Shown: piece by piece, positions 27,759-37,123 of the stretch
Layout: each line of letters starts with the position of its first letter
Position numbering within the stretch: the first letter of the stretch is position 1
DNA from: Rhizobium sullae
Lineage (GTDB): Bacteria > Pseudomonadota > Alphaproteobacteria > Rhizobiales > Rhizobiaceae
Reading direction: 5' to 3'
NCBI RefSeq assembly: GCF_025200715.1
Contig: NZ_CP104145.1
Coordinates: forward strand, 372,001-436,000
DNA: 64,000 bases
Program-made: the position numbers and the translations under genes
The notes under the pieces: generated by a model
Told to the model about the DNA's origin: nothing
Databases searched by the model: none
What the model saw: only the letters and a program-made list of their open reading frames with translations

Positions 27759-28740
27759 CGCGGTTGAAGTCGTAATGGCAGGCGACGGAGTGATCGCCTC
27801 CTACCGGACGTAGCCGTGGCACTTCAGCGCGGCAGCGGTCAGTGGCAAAGGCACAACGGGTATGAAAGCGACAACCAGACGGTGGAGCAAGCGGGCTTGG
27901 AACGTCGCCTTTCAACAAGATGCGAGGCTTCTTTTCTTCCACGGTCGGGTTGGGCGCGGCGGAAATCAACGCACGCGTATAGGGATGAGCCGCCGTCCCG
28001 AATATTTCCCGTCGTGCTCCCTCTTCGACAACGTGACCGAGATACATGACCGCGACACGGTGCGTAAGATGCTCAACGATCGCCAGATCGTGACTGATAA
28101 AGATGAGTGCCAGACCGGTTTCCTTCTGTATGTCGCCAAGCAGGTTGACGATTTGCGCTTTAACGGAGACGTCCAGCGCGGAAACAGCCTCGTCGCACAC
28201 GATAACGTCCGGACTCGGTGCCAACGCTCTGGCAATGGCTATACGCTGCCTCTGGCCACCAGAGAACTGGTGAGGGTAGCGGTTTGCGGCATCGCGCGGC
28301 AAACCGACCATGTCGAGAAGAGATGCTATTTTTGCGTCGATGTCGGCTCTGCTCGCCGCTAGCCCGAAGTTCACCAGTGGCTCCGCGAGAGTTTCACGGA
28401 CGCTCATCCGCGGATTGAGGCTCGAAAAAGGATCCTGGAAGATTATCTGCACCCGGGCGCGGAATGCCTTCAGAGCAGCGCCTTGAAGCCTATCCGCCCT
28501 TTCGCCATTCAGCAGGAATTCGCCGCTTGTGGGGTCTTGGAGACGAACAATTGTCTTTCCGAGAGTGGATTTCCCACAGCCGCTTTCTCCAACAATTGAA
28601 AGCGTCTCTCCGCGCTTGAGCGCCAAGCTCACGTCATCCATGGCATGCACGGTTGCCGTCGGCCTGCCCCAAAAGTCCGGGCGCAGGAAATAATGCTTCT
28701 GCAGGTTTCTAAGCTCAAGTACAGGGGTTTCATTCGTCAT
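27730..28740 (-). CDS. ABC transporter ATP-binding protein, DppF/OppF type
   Basis: 336 residues. Walker A GESGCGKS (near residue 53), signature FSGGQRQR (about 164), Walker B DEAVSALD and the switch histidine SHDLAIVEH are all present. The C-terminal oligopeptide-transporter extension has the cysteine motif of the family (GCRFHTRCAFATDRC), often a 4Fe-4S site. The start overlaps the end of the DppD-type gene (ATGA). It powers uptake with its heterodimer partner. Confidence 0.94.
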   Translation of the reverse strand: MTNETPVLELRNLQKHYFLRPDFWGRPTATVHAMDDVSLALKRGETLSIVGESGCGKSTLGKTIVRLQDPTSGEFLLNGERADRLQGAALKAFRARVQIIFQDPFSSLNPRMSVRETLAEPLVNFGLAASRADIDAKIASLLDMVGLPRDAANRYPHQFSGGQRQRIAIARALAPSPDVIVCDEAVSALDVSVKAQIVNLLGDIQKETGLALIFISHDLAIVEHLTHRVAVMYLGHVVEEGARREIFGTAAHPYTRALISAAPNPTVEEKKPRILLKGDVPSPLAPPSGCRFHTRCAFATDRCRAEVPRLRPVGGDHSVACHYDFNRDGVLVQHAH

Positions 28741-29726
28741 GCCTGCAGTCTCCGTTCAACGTGATGGCAAGCAACCTTGTGGCCCGGTTCCACCGCTTCA
28801 AAGCCAGGGGCGGTATGACGACAGAGAACCGTGGCATGCGGGCAGCGTGACGCGAAGGCGCAACCCGGTATGAATTCGTGAAGGCTCGGCACCTGGCCGG
28901 GGATCTCGGTCAGTCTGGACGGGGCATTGTCGTCAAGCGACGAGCCGAGTTTGGCGATTGTCGCGAGCAAACCACGCGTATAGGGATGAAGGGGCCGCCG
29001 AAAGAGATCCTTCGTGGTGGCCTCTTCGACCGTCCGCCCGGCATACATCACGATGACTCGATCGGCGACATCCGCAACCACCCCGAGATCGTGCGTGATC
29101 AGAATAATTGCCGTGCCGGTGCGCTTCTGCAGATCCGCCATCAGTTCGAGGACCTGGGCCTGTATCGTCACGTCGAGTGCAGTCGTCGGTTCGTCGGCGA
29201 TGAGCAGCTTCGGCTCGCAAGCCAGCGCCATCGCGATCATGACCCGTTGGCGCATGCCGCCGGACAGTTGATGCGGATACTCGTCGATCCGTTGTTCAGC
29301 AGCAGGTATATCCACCAGCCGCAACATCTCGATCGCGCGTGCGCGCGCCTGCGCCCGGGAGAGGTGCTGGTGCAGGATCAGCGTTTCGGCAATCTGCCGA
29401 CCGATGGTGAGGACCGGATTGAGGGACGTCATGGGCTCCTGAAAGATCATGCCGATCTCATTGCCCCTGATCTGTCGCATCTCGCCCTCGCCAAGCGAAA
29501 GAATATCCCGCCCTAAAAACTCGATCCGCCCGCTGCTACGCGCCCTGCCGCCTGCCAAAAGTCGCATTATGGACAGTGACGTCACCGATTTTCCTGAGCC
29601 GGATTCGCCGACAATTGCTAGGGTCTCACCGCTCTCCAGCGTAAACGAGACGTTCTCCACCGCGCGAACCGGACCGCGCTCGCCGCGGAAGTGGGTGCGC
29701 AATTCGCTCACATTGAGAATGGGCAT
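28737..29726 (-). CDS. ABC transporter ATP-binding protein, DppD/OppD type
   Basis: 329 residues. Walker A GESGSGKS (about residue 41), signature LSGGMRQR (about 154), Walker B LLIADEPTTALD and THDLGVVAD are intact. The C-terminal GCAFASRCPHATVLC cysteine cluster matches the oligopeptide/dipeptide transporter extension. It forms the heterodimeric ATPase with the DppF-type protein encoded next. Confidence 0.94.
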   Translation of the reverse strand: MPILNVSELRTHFRGERGPVRAVENVSFTLESGETLAIVGESGSGKSVTSLSIMRLLAGGRARSSGRIEFLGRDILSLGEGEMRQIRGNEIGMIFQEPMTSLNPVLTIGRQIAETLILHQHLSRAQARARAIEMLRLVDIPAAEQRIDEYPHQLSGGMRQRVMIAMALACEPKLLIADEPTTALDVTIQAQVLELMADLQKRTGTAIILITHDLGVVADVADRVIVMYAGRTVEEATTKDLFRRPLHPYTRGLLATIAKLGSSLDDNAPSRLTEIPGQVPSLHEFIPGCAFASRCPHATVLCRHTAPGFEAVEPGHKVACHHVERRLQA

Positions 29727-29740
29727 TTTTTGCTCCTCCT

Positions 29741-30631
29741 TCAGATTCGGCTTGCCGCACGCGGATCAAGTGCATCGCGCAGACCATCCCCGAGCAGATT
29801 GACAGCCAGCACGGTCAACGACAGGAAGACCGCCGGGAACAGAATGATGTACGGCTTGATTTGCCAGAGCATTCGGCCCTCATTCATGATGCCACCCCAG
29901 CTGGGGATGGACGGGGGCGTTCCAGCGCCAATGAAGGACAACGCGGCTTCGGTGATCATCGCAGCCGAACAGATATAGGTCGCCTGGACCATCACCGGAC
30001 CGAGCGTGTTCGGCAGGATATGCTTCACAATGATCTTCGGCATGGAGGAACCCGATGCGATCGCACCGTCGATATAGGCCTGCTCGCGGATCGAAAGCAC
30101 AAGCCCCCGCACCAGCCGGCTCATCCGCGGAAATTCCGCGATCGAAATCGCCAGGATCACGTTGAAAACCGAACCGCCGACCGCCGCCATCAGCGCAATA
30201 GCCAAAAGGATGGGAGGAACGGACATCAAGCCGTCCATCAGGCGCATGATCACCATGTCGAGCTTTCTGTAGGCGCCTGCCGCCAGTCCGGTTAAAAGCC
30301 CCAGAACCGTGGCGCACACGGCCACCGCGAAGCCCACCAGCAGCGAGACGCGCGCGCCGTACACGACACGCGAAAAGAGGTCGCGCCCCAGCATGTCGGT
30401 TCCGAACCAGAACTCGGCCGTAGGTTCGCGGTTGCGTTTGATGGGAGCGATTTTGTCGGGATTGATCGTTGCGATCCACTGCGCAAGAACGGCAATCAGC
30501 ACCATCAGCAACAGTATACCTCCTCCCGCGACAATAGTGGGATGGCGGCGAACGAAAGTCGCGACCCTGCCGCGCTTCGGTTCCGAAGGGAAAAGATCGC
30601 CAGTCGCGATCATATCGGATTTGATCGTCAT
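29741..30631 (-). CDS. ABC transporter permease, DppC/OppC type
   Basis: 296 residues with a cytoplasmic N-terminal tail, one leading membrane helix (OppC_N, about residues 33-55) and a five-helix BPD_transp_1 core. The EAA-type coupling loop around EQAYIDGAIASGSS contacts the ATPases. Its ATG overlaps the stop of the DppB-type gene by one base (TGATG). Confidence 0.93.
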   Translation of the reverse strand: MTIKSDMIATGDLFPSEPKRGRVATFVRRHPTIVAGGGILLLMVLIAVLAQWIATINPDKIAPIKRNREPTAEFWFGTDMLGRDLFSRVVYGARVSLLVGFAVAVCATVLGLLTGLAAGAYRKLDMVIMRLMDGLMSVPPILLAIALMAAVGGSVFNVILAISIAEFPRMSRLVRGLVLSIREQAYIDGAIASGSSMPKIIVKHILPNTLGPVMVQATYICSAAMITEAALSFIGAGTPPSIPSWGGIMNEGRMLWQIKPYIILFPAVFLSLTVLAVNLLGDGLRDALDPRAASRI

Positions 30632-31572
30632 CAGTAGCGCACCCTTGGATCAAGAACGGTGTAGAGAAGGTCGATTGCCAGATTGATCAGCACATAGGCG
30701 ACGCTGAACAGAAGGACGACACCCTGGATGACTGGATAATCGCGCCGTAGAATGGCATCGACGACAAGGCGCCCGACTCCCGGTATGGCAAAGACAGTCT
30801 CGGTGACCACGGCGCCACCTATCAGCAGGGCGATGCCGATACCGATGACCGTGACGATCGGAACCGATGCATTCTTCAGGGCATGGATGAAGAGAACGGG
30901 ACCTTGACCAAGTCCCTTTGCGCGCGCGGTGCGAATGTAATCCTGCGACAACACGTCGATCATCGAGGTTCGTGTGATGCGTGCGATCAACGCTATATAG
31001 ACGCAGGAAAGCGCTATCGCCGGAAGGATAAGATTGGCAAGAAATGGAGCAAAACCTTCGGCCAGCGGGGTATAACCTTGAACTGGCAGGAGGTTGAGCC
31101 GAATGGCGAACACCCAGCTGAGAAGATAGCCGACCACGAAAACGGGCACGGAGAAACCGAACACGGCGATCGCCATAACAGCCCTGTCGATCCAGCGTCC
31201 TTGATTGGCTGCCGCCAGAACACCCATCGGAACTGCAATGCAGACGGATATGATCACGGTGAGCAGCATCAATGAGAGCGTTGGCTCCAACCGTTGACCG
31301 ATGAGAGTTGTGACCGGCAATTGAGAAAAGATTGAGATACCCAAATCGCCGCGCAACGCATGGCCGAGCCAGCCGACGAAGCGAATATAAAATGGCTGAT
31401 CCAATCCCAAGGTGACACGAATGGCATCGATCTCCGTCTGCGACGCCTGGTCGCCCGCAATCAGCGCGGCGGGGTCGCCCGGTGCGAGATAGAGAAGGCT
31501 GAATACGAATAAGGCGATGAACAGCATCACGGGTATTGTGGACAGCAGCCGTCGACATACGAAGGTAAGCAT
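30631..31572 (-). CDS. ABC transporter permease, DppB/OppB type
   Basis: 313 residues starting with the DppB-type leading helix (RRLLSTIPVMLFIALFVFSL) and the PGDPAALIAG periplasmic motif, then six membrane helices. The EAA loop reads QDYIRTARAKGLG. It follows the solute-binding protein by about 70 bases and pairs with the DppC-type permease. Confidence 0.93.
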   Translation of the reverse strand: MLTFVCRRLLSTIPVMLFIALFVFSLLYLAPGDPAALIAGDQASQTEIDAIRVTLGLDQPFYIRFVGWLGHALRGDLGISIFSQLPVTTLIGQRLEPTLSLMLLTVIISVCIAVPMGVLAAANQGRWIDRAVMAIAVFGFSVPVFVVGYLLSWVFAIRLNLLPVQGYTPLAEGFAPFLANLILPAIALSCVYIALIARITRTSMIDVLSQDYIRTARAKGLGQGPVLFIHALKNASVPIVTVIGIGIALLIGGAVVTETVFAIPGVGRLVVDAILRRDYPVIQGVVLLFSVAYVLINLAIDLLYTVLDPRVRY

Positions 31573-31641
31573 TCGAGACTCCTCGATGGTGGCTAGAGTG
31601 CAAGCCCGGGGGGCGGCTCCGACCCCCCAGGAGGAAGAATG

Positions 31642-33204
31642 CTACTTCCGCTCGACATTCCAGTAGACGGGAGCAGGGGGCGTGAGGAGACCCGACAGAT
31701 CGTTGCGATAGGTGCGGATCTGATACTGCGTCGCGATCGGAATGTAAGGCACCGTCTGAAGCGCGCGAAGCTGGATCTTCTCGGCAAGCGCTTTGCGCTC
31801 ATCGAGATTTGTCAGGTCGGCAAAGCTTGCTCGCATCGCCTCGATATCAGCGTCACAAGGCCAACCGAACCAAGCCTTTTCACAGTTCGATCGCAGTCCC
31901 AGATGGCCGACCGGTTCAAGGAAATCGAGCCCCCCAGGACCGGAAATGAAGATAGACCATCCGCCGGCATCAACCGGCTCCTTGCTTGCACGACGGCTTG
32001 TGACGGTTGCCCAGTCCATCGCCTCGACCTTGGTTTTGATGCCGATTTCCTGGAGTAACTGGTCAGCCACTGTCACAAACGCATGAATGTTGGCATTTTC
32101 CGTCGCATCAAGCAGGACCGCAGGGGTGCCGTCATAGCCGCTTTCGGCGACCATTTTTTTGGCCGTCTCGAGATCCGGAGAAGGGAAACCAGCCTCCGTG
32201 TGGTACGGTGAGGAGCAGGTGTAAAAGGACTTACACGCCTTGCCCAAAGATGGATCGCTGATAACCGCCGCGAGAAAATCATCCCCGTTCACCGCATACA
32301 GCAATGCCTCGCGTATCTTCACATTGTTGAAGGGTGGCTTGATGGTGTTGAGACGGATTTGTTGCGCGACGCCGATGTCGTCCTGTTTGGCTACCGTCAC
32401 GCCCTTCGTCTCCTTGGCCAACGGTATCAAGTCAGCAGAGAGATCCTCGTTGATGTCGATCTCACCTTTGCCAAGGGCGTCGAGTGCGGTCTGCTGGTCC
32501 GGTATGATCACCCATTCCACTCGATCCATTTTTGCGGTCTTGCCGCCTGCAAGACCACTCGCCGGTTCGGCGCGTGGCGTGTAGTTCGGGTTTCGTACAA
32601 AAGCTAGCTTGGCACCGGGAACCCACTCTTTTGCAAGAAACATGAATGGTCCCGAACCGGTATAGTCGGTCACCGGAGTCGTCGGCGGTGTCGCGTCGGC
32701 GACGCGAGCCGGCATAATGAAAGGAACCGGCGCGCCCGCCTTCCCAAGAGCGTCAAGCACCAAACCCCAGGGTTTCGACAAGGAGAGGGTGAATGTGCGA
32801 TTATCGACCTCGACGAAGGTTGCTCCGTTGGTCATCATCTGCTGACCAAGGCTATCGTTTACACTCCAGCGCTTCAGTGAAGAAATCACGTCCTTGGCTG
32901 TGATAGGAGCGCCGTCGCTGAATTTCAGACCATCGCGCAGCGTAAAGGTGTATATTTTCCCGTCTGAGGACGTCGCCCATTTCTCGACCATTTGCGGCTG
33001 GATTTTCAGATCGGCGTCCAAGGCGAACAGGGTGTCGTAGACCATGTAGCCGTAGTTGCGCGCCATCGAATCCGAGCCGAGCATGGGGTCGAGAGCCTTG
33101 ACGTCGCCCGACGGCTTGATGCGCAGTATGGACTCAGCGGATGCAGCACCCGCAAACGCCACGCTCGCCGCCAGAAAGCTGGCGACCAAAAGATGTAGTT
33201 TCAT
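31642..33204 (-). CDS. ABC transporter solute-binding protein, family 5 (peptide/nickel/opine class)
   Basis: 520 residues with a Sec signal peptide (cleavage after ASA, about residue 23). The family-5 signature around PQMVEKWATSSDGKIYTFTL and the internal hinge are present. Periplasmic receptor for this ABC operon. The class binds peptides, opines, glycosides or other amphipathic ligands, so the ligand is not deducible. The downstream esterase suggests an ester-bearing substrate. Confidence 0.93.
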   Translation of the reverse strand: MKLHLLVASFLAASVAFAGAASAESILRIKPSGDVKALDPMLGSDSMARNYGYMVYDTLFALDADLKIQPQMVEKWATSSDGKIYTFTLRDGLKFSDGAPITAKDVISSLKRWSVNDSLGQQMMTNGATFVEVDNRTFTLSLSKPWGLVLDALGKAGAPVPFIMPARVADATPPTTPVTDYTGSGPFMFLAKEWVPGAKLAFVRNPNYTPRAEPASGLAGGKTAKMDRVEWVIIPDQQTALDALGKGEIDINEDLSADLIPLAKETKGVTVAKQDDIGVAQQIRLNTIKPPFNNVKIREALLYAVNGDDFLAAVISDPSLGKACKSFYTCSSPYHTEAGFPSPDLETAKKMVAESGYDGTPAVLLDATENANIHAFVTVADQLLQEIGIKTKVEAMDWATVTSRRASKEPVDAGGWSIFISGPGGLDFLEPVGHLGLRSNCEKAWFGWPCDADIEAMRASFADLTNLDERKALAEKIQLRALQTVPYIPIATQYQIRTYRNDLSGLLTPPAPVYWNVERK

Positions 33205-33230
33205 ATCGGATCCTCCCGTTTGAAGTTAGT

Positions 33231-34427
33231 CTAGTCCTGCACGCCGGCAATGTTTCCCGCGGCAGCATTTTTCACCATTGCAACCTGTGACGATGTTCCT
33301 CCGCGGCGCAGATATGCAAAAGTCGCAAGGGCCAGGGCCGAAGAAGGCTCCCGACCCAACTCAGATTCCACCAGCCGCAATTCGACATCGTCGGCCCCAC
33401 CGAACAGCGAGGAGTTTACGCCCTTGCGGATAGCGGCAATGCTCTTGTTCCCAAGGCCGACAGGCCATCCACCGACCAGGACACGACGGGTCTGGACGAT
33501 GTTCAGCGCATTGCCGATGGTAAGACCCAAGCGAGTCAGCCGCTCGCCAAGTTCTGCTTCCGCTTTCGACGCGATGGGAATGCGCTCGGGCCACTTGTCG
33601 CCGAGGTCCAAAATAGCGACCTCTTCAACCTTCAGGCACGGCGCGATCGCGGCAGTGGAGAGATAGGTTTCGACGCAACCGAAATTGCCGCAGCGACATT
33701 TAGGACCCTTCGGATCAAAGACCATATGGCCGATTTCACAGGGCGTCACGTCTCCGCTTTCAGCAAACTCATCGACGACGGCTGCCGCCACACCATGGCC
33801 GACGAACACATAAAAGCTGGGACTTCCGAGGTGCCCGACCCGCATTCGGGTACGATGGGCGATCGCACGCGCAGCAATTGAGTTGGCAATCTCCGTGGCC
33901 ACGTCTGGAAATGCATGCTCTAGGCTTTTGAGTAAATTTCCTGTGTTAAGCGGTATGATCGGGTTCGTGATGCGCCCGACGCCATATCCGGGGAGGGCGA
34001 CGGCAATCTGTTCGAGTTGCGTGCCGTATCTGGCGCAGCCGCTGGCCAATGCACCTACTGCCTTTGACATGGCATCCTCCACGACCAGCGGATCCGCCCC
34101 GTCGACAAGGGGGAGACGTTCGATGAATATCGGCTCGCCGGTCACCGCTGCCACACCCACGTGGATTGAATTGTTGGAGACCTCAATCGCACCGACATGC
34201 CTATTTTTACTTAAAGTAAAAAACGCGCTCGGTCCGCCTTGATAGGGCGCCGTATGGCGCGTCTCGGCGATCACGCCCTCTGACTTCAGCTCGGCTACAA
34301 TCCGGGAGATACTTGCATCAGTCAGTGCAAGATTCTCAGCCAAATCGGGTCTGTAGGCGCCACCATTGCACCAAATGTAGTTGAGGGTCGCCGCACGGGT
34401 CTCGCGTCGGCTACGGTTCGGCTTCAA
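33231..34427 (-). CDS. ROK-family transcriptional repressor
   Basis: 398 residues. An N-terminal winged helix (about residues 12-65, LAENLALTDASISRIVAELK) precedes a ROK sugar-kinase-like domain. The zinc-type signature CRCGNFGCVE is near residue 248. ROK repressors (NagC, XylR) sense sugars or sugar phosphates (family knowledge). It is the first gene of the minus-strand ABC/esterase operon, 26 bases before the binding-protein gene. Two matching palindromes, one in the promoter and one in codons about 69-75, suggest autoregulation. Confidence 0.9.
   Translation of the reverse strand: MKPNRSRRETRAATLNYIWCNGGAYRPDLAENLALTDASISRIVAELKSEGVIAETRHTAPYQGGPSAFFTLSKNRHVGAIEVSNNSIHVGVAAVTGEPIFIERLPLVDGADPLVVEDAMSKAVGALASGCARYGTQLEQIAVALPGYGVGRITNPIIPLNTGNLLKSLEHAFPDVATEIANSIAARAIAHRTRMRVGHLGSPSFYVFVGHGVAAAVVDEFAESGDVTPCEIGHMVFDPKGPKCRCGNFGCVETYLSTAAIAPCLKVEEVAILDLGDKWPERIPIASKAEAELGERLTRLGLTIGNALNIVQTRRVLVGGWPVGLGNKSIAAIRKGVNSSLFGGADDVELRLVESELGREPSSALALATFAYLRRGGTSSQVAMVKNAAAGNIAGVQD
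34203..34223. promoter_or_regulatory. Intragenic copy of the ROK operator
   Basis: TTTTTAC-N5-GTAAAAA at 34204-34222, flanked by a further A on each side, within the 5' part of the ROK coding sequence. Arm sequence and spacer length match the promoter copy at 34453-34473; only the outermost pair is unmatched. The centre-to-centre distance is 250 bases, compatible with repression by looping or a roadblock. Confidence 0.6.
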
Positions 34428-34452
34428 CGCATCTCCTCCCTAGAGACGTTTT

Positions 34453-34473
34453 ATTTTTACAGAAAGTAAAAAT
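34453..34473. promoter_or_regulatory. Promoter palindrome of the ROK/ABC operon
   Basis: Perfect 8-bp inverted repeat ATTTTTAC-N5-GTAAAAAT about 25 bases upstream of the ROK start codon. AT-rich arms ending in TTTAC/GTAAA resemble ROK-family operators. Expected to bind the ROK repressor and regulate the whole operon. Confidence 0.65.
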
Positions 34474-34907
34474 CAGTTAGCCGAAAATAAATGGGCGGTC
34501 AAGTGTGTTATCACATCTCGATGGCTGATCGCTTCGGCGGGATGGCAAGGCATGTCTTCGGCAAGTAACCTCGAGACTGCTTTGGCGAGTTCCTCTCTGT
34601 GGACGACCAACTTGACGCCATAAAACTGTTTGAACAACGAGCACCGCAAATGGAATCCAACCTACTCGACGCCTTGCGCCACCGCGGGAGGACGATATGA
34701 GCAATCGAAAGCTTGTGCTGGTCGTCGGCGCTCGGGTGTCGCATTTCTGAATGGCTGAAGACGCCCAAAATGCCACTTCTACTTTGCACACACGGACATT
34801 CCAACCTTGCTGCCACATGGATGCCTAGAGCACCGCACTTGAATTGAGAATCGAATGGCTTTTCTTGCGGATATAGCTGTGTTTCACCGCCTTTGGAGGT
34901 GAATCAC
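34474..34907. other. Intergenic region without recognisable gene
   Basis: Separates the ROK operon promoter from IS630 debris. Short frames occur on both strands, but none resembles a known protein, and no clear repeat or hairpin is evident. The part near 34453-34520 should carry the operon promoter. Confidence 0.4.
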
Positions 34908-35230
34908 ATGGGAAAATCTCATTCTGTTGAACTTCGTCGGCGCGTTGTTTCGACGCTCGCCAGCGGCCAATCACGCCGCGCCGCTGCCCGGCATTTCGCT
35001 ATCAGCGACAGCAGTGCGATCAAACCGCTGCAGCGCCGAGACCGAACCGGCACGATAACGCCTGCCGGACAAGGACGGCCGGTGGAGGAAAGCTGTCGCC
35101 CTATCGGGACTTCCTGGTTGCACAGGTCGAAGACAAACCTGACGTCACCATGCCTGAACTTGCTCCAACCGCGCAAGGTCGTCCCGCCTCCCACCACGAA
35201 GAGGATTGGATGGATTCGCTCCTCAGATGG
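34908..35230 (+). pseudogene. IS630-family transposase, frameshifted N-terminal remnant
   Basis: Starts with MGKSHSVELRRRVVSTLASG and a helix-turn-helix (SRRAAARHFAISDSSAIK), the IS630-type DNA-binding domain. After about 60 codons the homologous reading jumps frame: KLSPYRDFLVAQVEDKPDVT from about 35092 continues the family pattern, then ends. The DDE catalytic domain is absent. A dead insertion sequence with no clear terminal repeats. Confidence 0.75.
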
Positions 35231-35371
35231 CTGGAGTTCACGACCAATGGAAAAGACGTAGGAATTCAGCCGCCATAAATCGCGCATTATCCAATATGGC
35301 GCGGGAGGGCTTTGCTCTTCCCATTACAGCGAGTATGCCTATGCGCAACACCGACGAAGAGGACCATTGTC

Positions 35372-35593
35372 ATGTCGAGTTTTGAAGAGCTGAACGGAAA
35401 GCGGCACATTTTCCAATTTTACGTCGCCAAGGCCGAGGCACGAGCCGCAAAGGCCGCAGAGGATCGTGACTTCGAACTGGCTGACCTTCTAGGCAGTCTC
35501 AGCAGCATTGTTCGCGAGGACATCCAGGTCCTCGACGATGCAATTGCAGATGAGCAGTTTGAAGGCGAAGGAGCGTCGGTAGCGGTACGCTAG
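35372..35593 (+). CDS. Small hypothetical protein, helical
   Basis: 73 residues, acidic and almost wholly helical (VAKAEARAAKAAEDRDFELA, then LGSLSSIVREDIQVLDDAI). A GAGGA stretch lies about ten bases before the ATG at 35372; the frame extends upstream to 35312, but that part reads poorly. I recognise no family. Composition and codon use look like a real gene rather than a chance frame. Confidence 0.5.
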   Translation: MSSFEELNGKRHIFQFYVAKAEARAAKAAEDRDFELADLLGSLSSIVREDIQVLDDAIADEQFEGEGASVAVR

Positions 35594-35757
35594 GGTTGGA
35601 ACCGGCCGGCTGCGGCTCGGCGTCGTACCGAAATCTCTGACAACGACGCGCACCAAGTCGTCTGCCCCGCCTGATTGACCGAAGACCCCAACCGCACATC
35701 CGAGAAAAAAGAATTCGTCATGGTTGCAGGCCGCAGCGGCCTTTCCACCGTCGGTGC

Positions 35758-35991
35758 TTACTCGGCGGCCTGCGATAGAGGAGTAATATCGGCCTCCGGC
35801 AGTGCAACTCTCACCAGAAACTCGTAGTCGTCCACCATCTGGTGGACATCCGATCCGGTCCTGGCGACGGTCCAATAGTCGCGAGCGGCGCCAAACACCG
35901 TTGAAATTTGCACGATCTCCCAGGTGCCTCCGGTTTCCCTGCGTCTTGCCCAGTAGAAGCATTCAGGCTCCAAGGCCGACAACTCAAGCAT
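35758..35991 (-). CDS. Small hypothetical protein
   Basis: 77 residues with an aromatic-rich middle (CFYWARRRETGGTWEIVQIS, then DYWTVARTGSDVHQMVDDYE) and an acidic tail. GGAG lies seven bases upstream of the ATG, supporting translation. No family recognised; no signal or membrane segment. It stands alone in a low-gene-density stretch between IS debris and the SyrB-like gene. Confidence 0.5.
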   Translation of the reverse strand: MLELSALEPECFYWARRRETGGTWEIVQISTVFGAARDYWTVARTGSDVHQMVDDYEFLVRVALPEADITPLSQAAE

Positions 35992-36224
35992 CCGCGAACT
36001 CCCACTTTGCCCACGCTACCATTGAACCGTGCATCGGACCGAAGTCCTACTTGATGCCGGCACCCCGCCGGGCGGCAACCATACATGAGGATCCCTCGGC
36101 TGTCATCGCGCATCTGCCTTAGCCTGACTCGGTTCCACCACTAGTTTGCAGGCGTCTCATCGCCGAAACCGGCAGTATTGAGAACCACGGCCTCGCCCCG
36201 GCGCGGGACATTTCTCGGAGCAGC

Positions 36225-36821
36225 TTACGTGACATCATACCGCTCAAGCATCTTCTTGAGCTGCAAGTTCTGTCGATGGAGCTGTTCAGTCAGTAGTTTC
36301 TTGAGCCGCTTATTCTCTGCATCAAGGGTAGCTACTTCCTCAAGGGAAATCACATCCCGAGCAGTCACGGATTCCGCACTTCGGGGCTTGTTCCTGACCA
36401 TCGCAATGGGACCGCGCTTAACATGTTTTCGAGGAGTACCCGTTGACGTTGTCCGAGGCTGCGGCCCTGGTTTACTCTCCGGCACTTGCGCAACAACTTC
36501 GGCGGCAAGTACGCTGGCCTCATGTTGATTTGGCACTTCACCGACTGCGCCGTTGCCCGATGGTGTCGCCGTGCCTGCAACGTTGGCCTCACTTGCGTGT
36601 TCGCTAGCGTTACCCGGGTTCATCGGATCACACGGCATTTCTCGACCTTGGTCAGGCGTACCGGGTGCTCCATCTGAATTGAACGGATGCGGCGCCATAT
36701 CTTCCGCTTCGCGAACGAAAGCCTTGAGATCAGTGTCACCCCAAATTGAGTTGGTCCGCGCCTTCATCGCTCGCCGACCCGACTTGAATTCAACAACGAA
36801 TTTCCGTTGTGGCGTTTTCAT
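36225..36821 (-). CDS. SyrB-like protein (Rhizobiaceae regulator family)
   Basis: 198 residues: a basic N-terminus, a long low-complexity Pro/Gly/Ala/Glu linker (about 45-130), a basic patch, and a C-terminal leucine-rich coiled coil (DAENKRLKKLLTEQLHRQNL, then QLKKMLERYDVT). The coiled-coil tail has the pattern found at the end of SyrB-like rhizobial proteins, historically linked to repression of syrM and nodulation-gene control. Family assignment rests on the tail and the overall architecture; the function here is uncertain. Confidence 0.55.
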   Translation of the reverse strand: MKTPQRKFVVEFKSGRRAMKARTNSIWGDTDLKAFVREAEDMAPHPFNSDGAPGTPDQGREMPCDPMNPGNASEHASEANVAGTATPSGNGAVGEVPNQHEASVLAAEVVAQVPESKPGPQPRTTSTGTPRKHVKRGPIAMVRNKPRSAESVTARDVISLEEVATLDAENKRLKKLLTEQLHRQNLQLKKMLERYDVT

Positions 36822-37123
36822 ATGATTTCAACCTTAAGCAACTCGTAGCACAGCCAGCGCCGACTGGCGCCACTGCGTTCCTGCCCGGCGGGGCCTATAT
36901 ATCGCCTCACCGGGCGCTGCAACTGGCCAGCGCGCGAGACAACGACGAATACTTCGCGTCGGCAACCTCGTAGTCAACGGGCTTTGAGGAGCTATCCGCA
37001 GGAAATATTCGCCCAGCAATCGCTCGCCCTATCGGCGGGATTTGGAGGCGAGCCCAGTCTCCGGCGTTGCGCAATCAGGCGGCCAGTCGAGAAAATGACC
37101 GCCTGCACGGCCCCGCTCGTGAA
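36822..37123. other. Intergenic region, no gene seen
   Basis: About 300 bases upstream of the SyrB-like gene with no plausible coding sequence. It should contain that gene's promoter. A GC-rich imperfect hairpin (CGGCGGGGCC near 36886) is the only structure noticed, and it is not convincing. Confidence 0.35.

Noticed and set aside
34474..34818. Overlapping minus-strand frames upstream of the IS630 debris
   Set aside because: Sequences read as random high-GC peptide without family resemblance or ribosome site.
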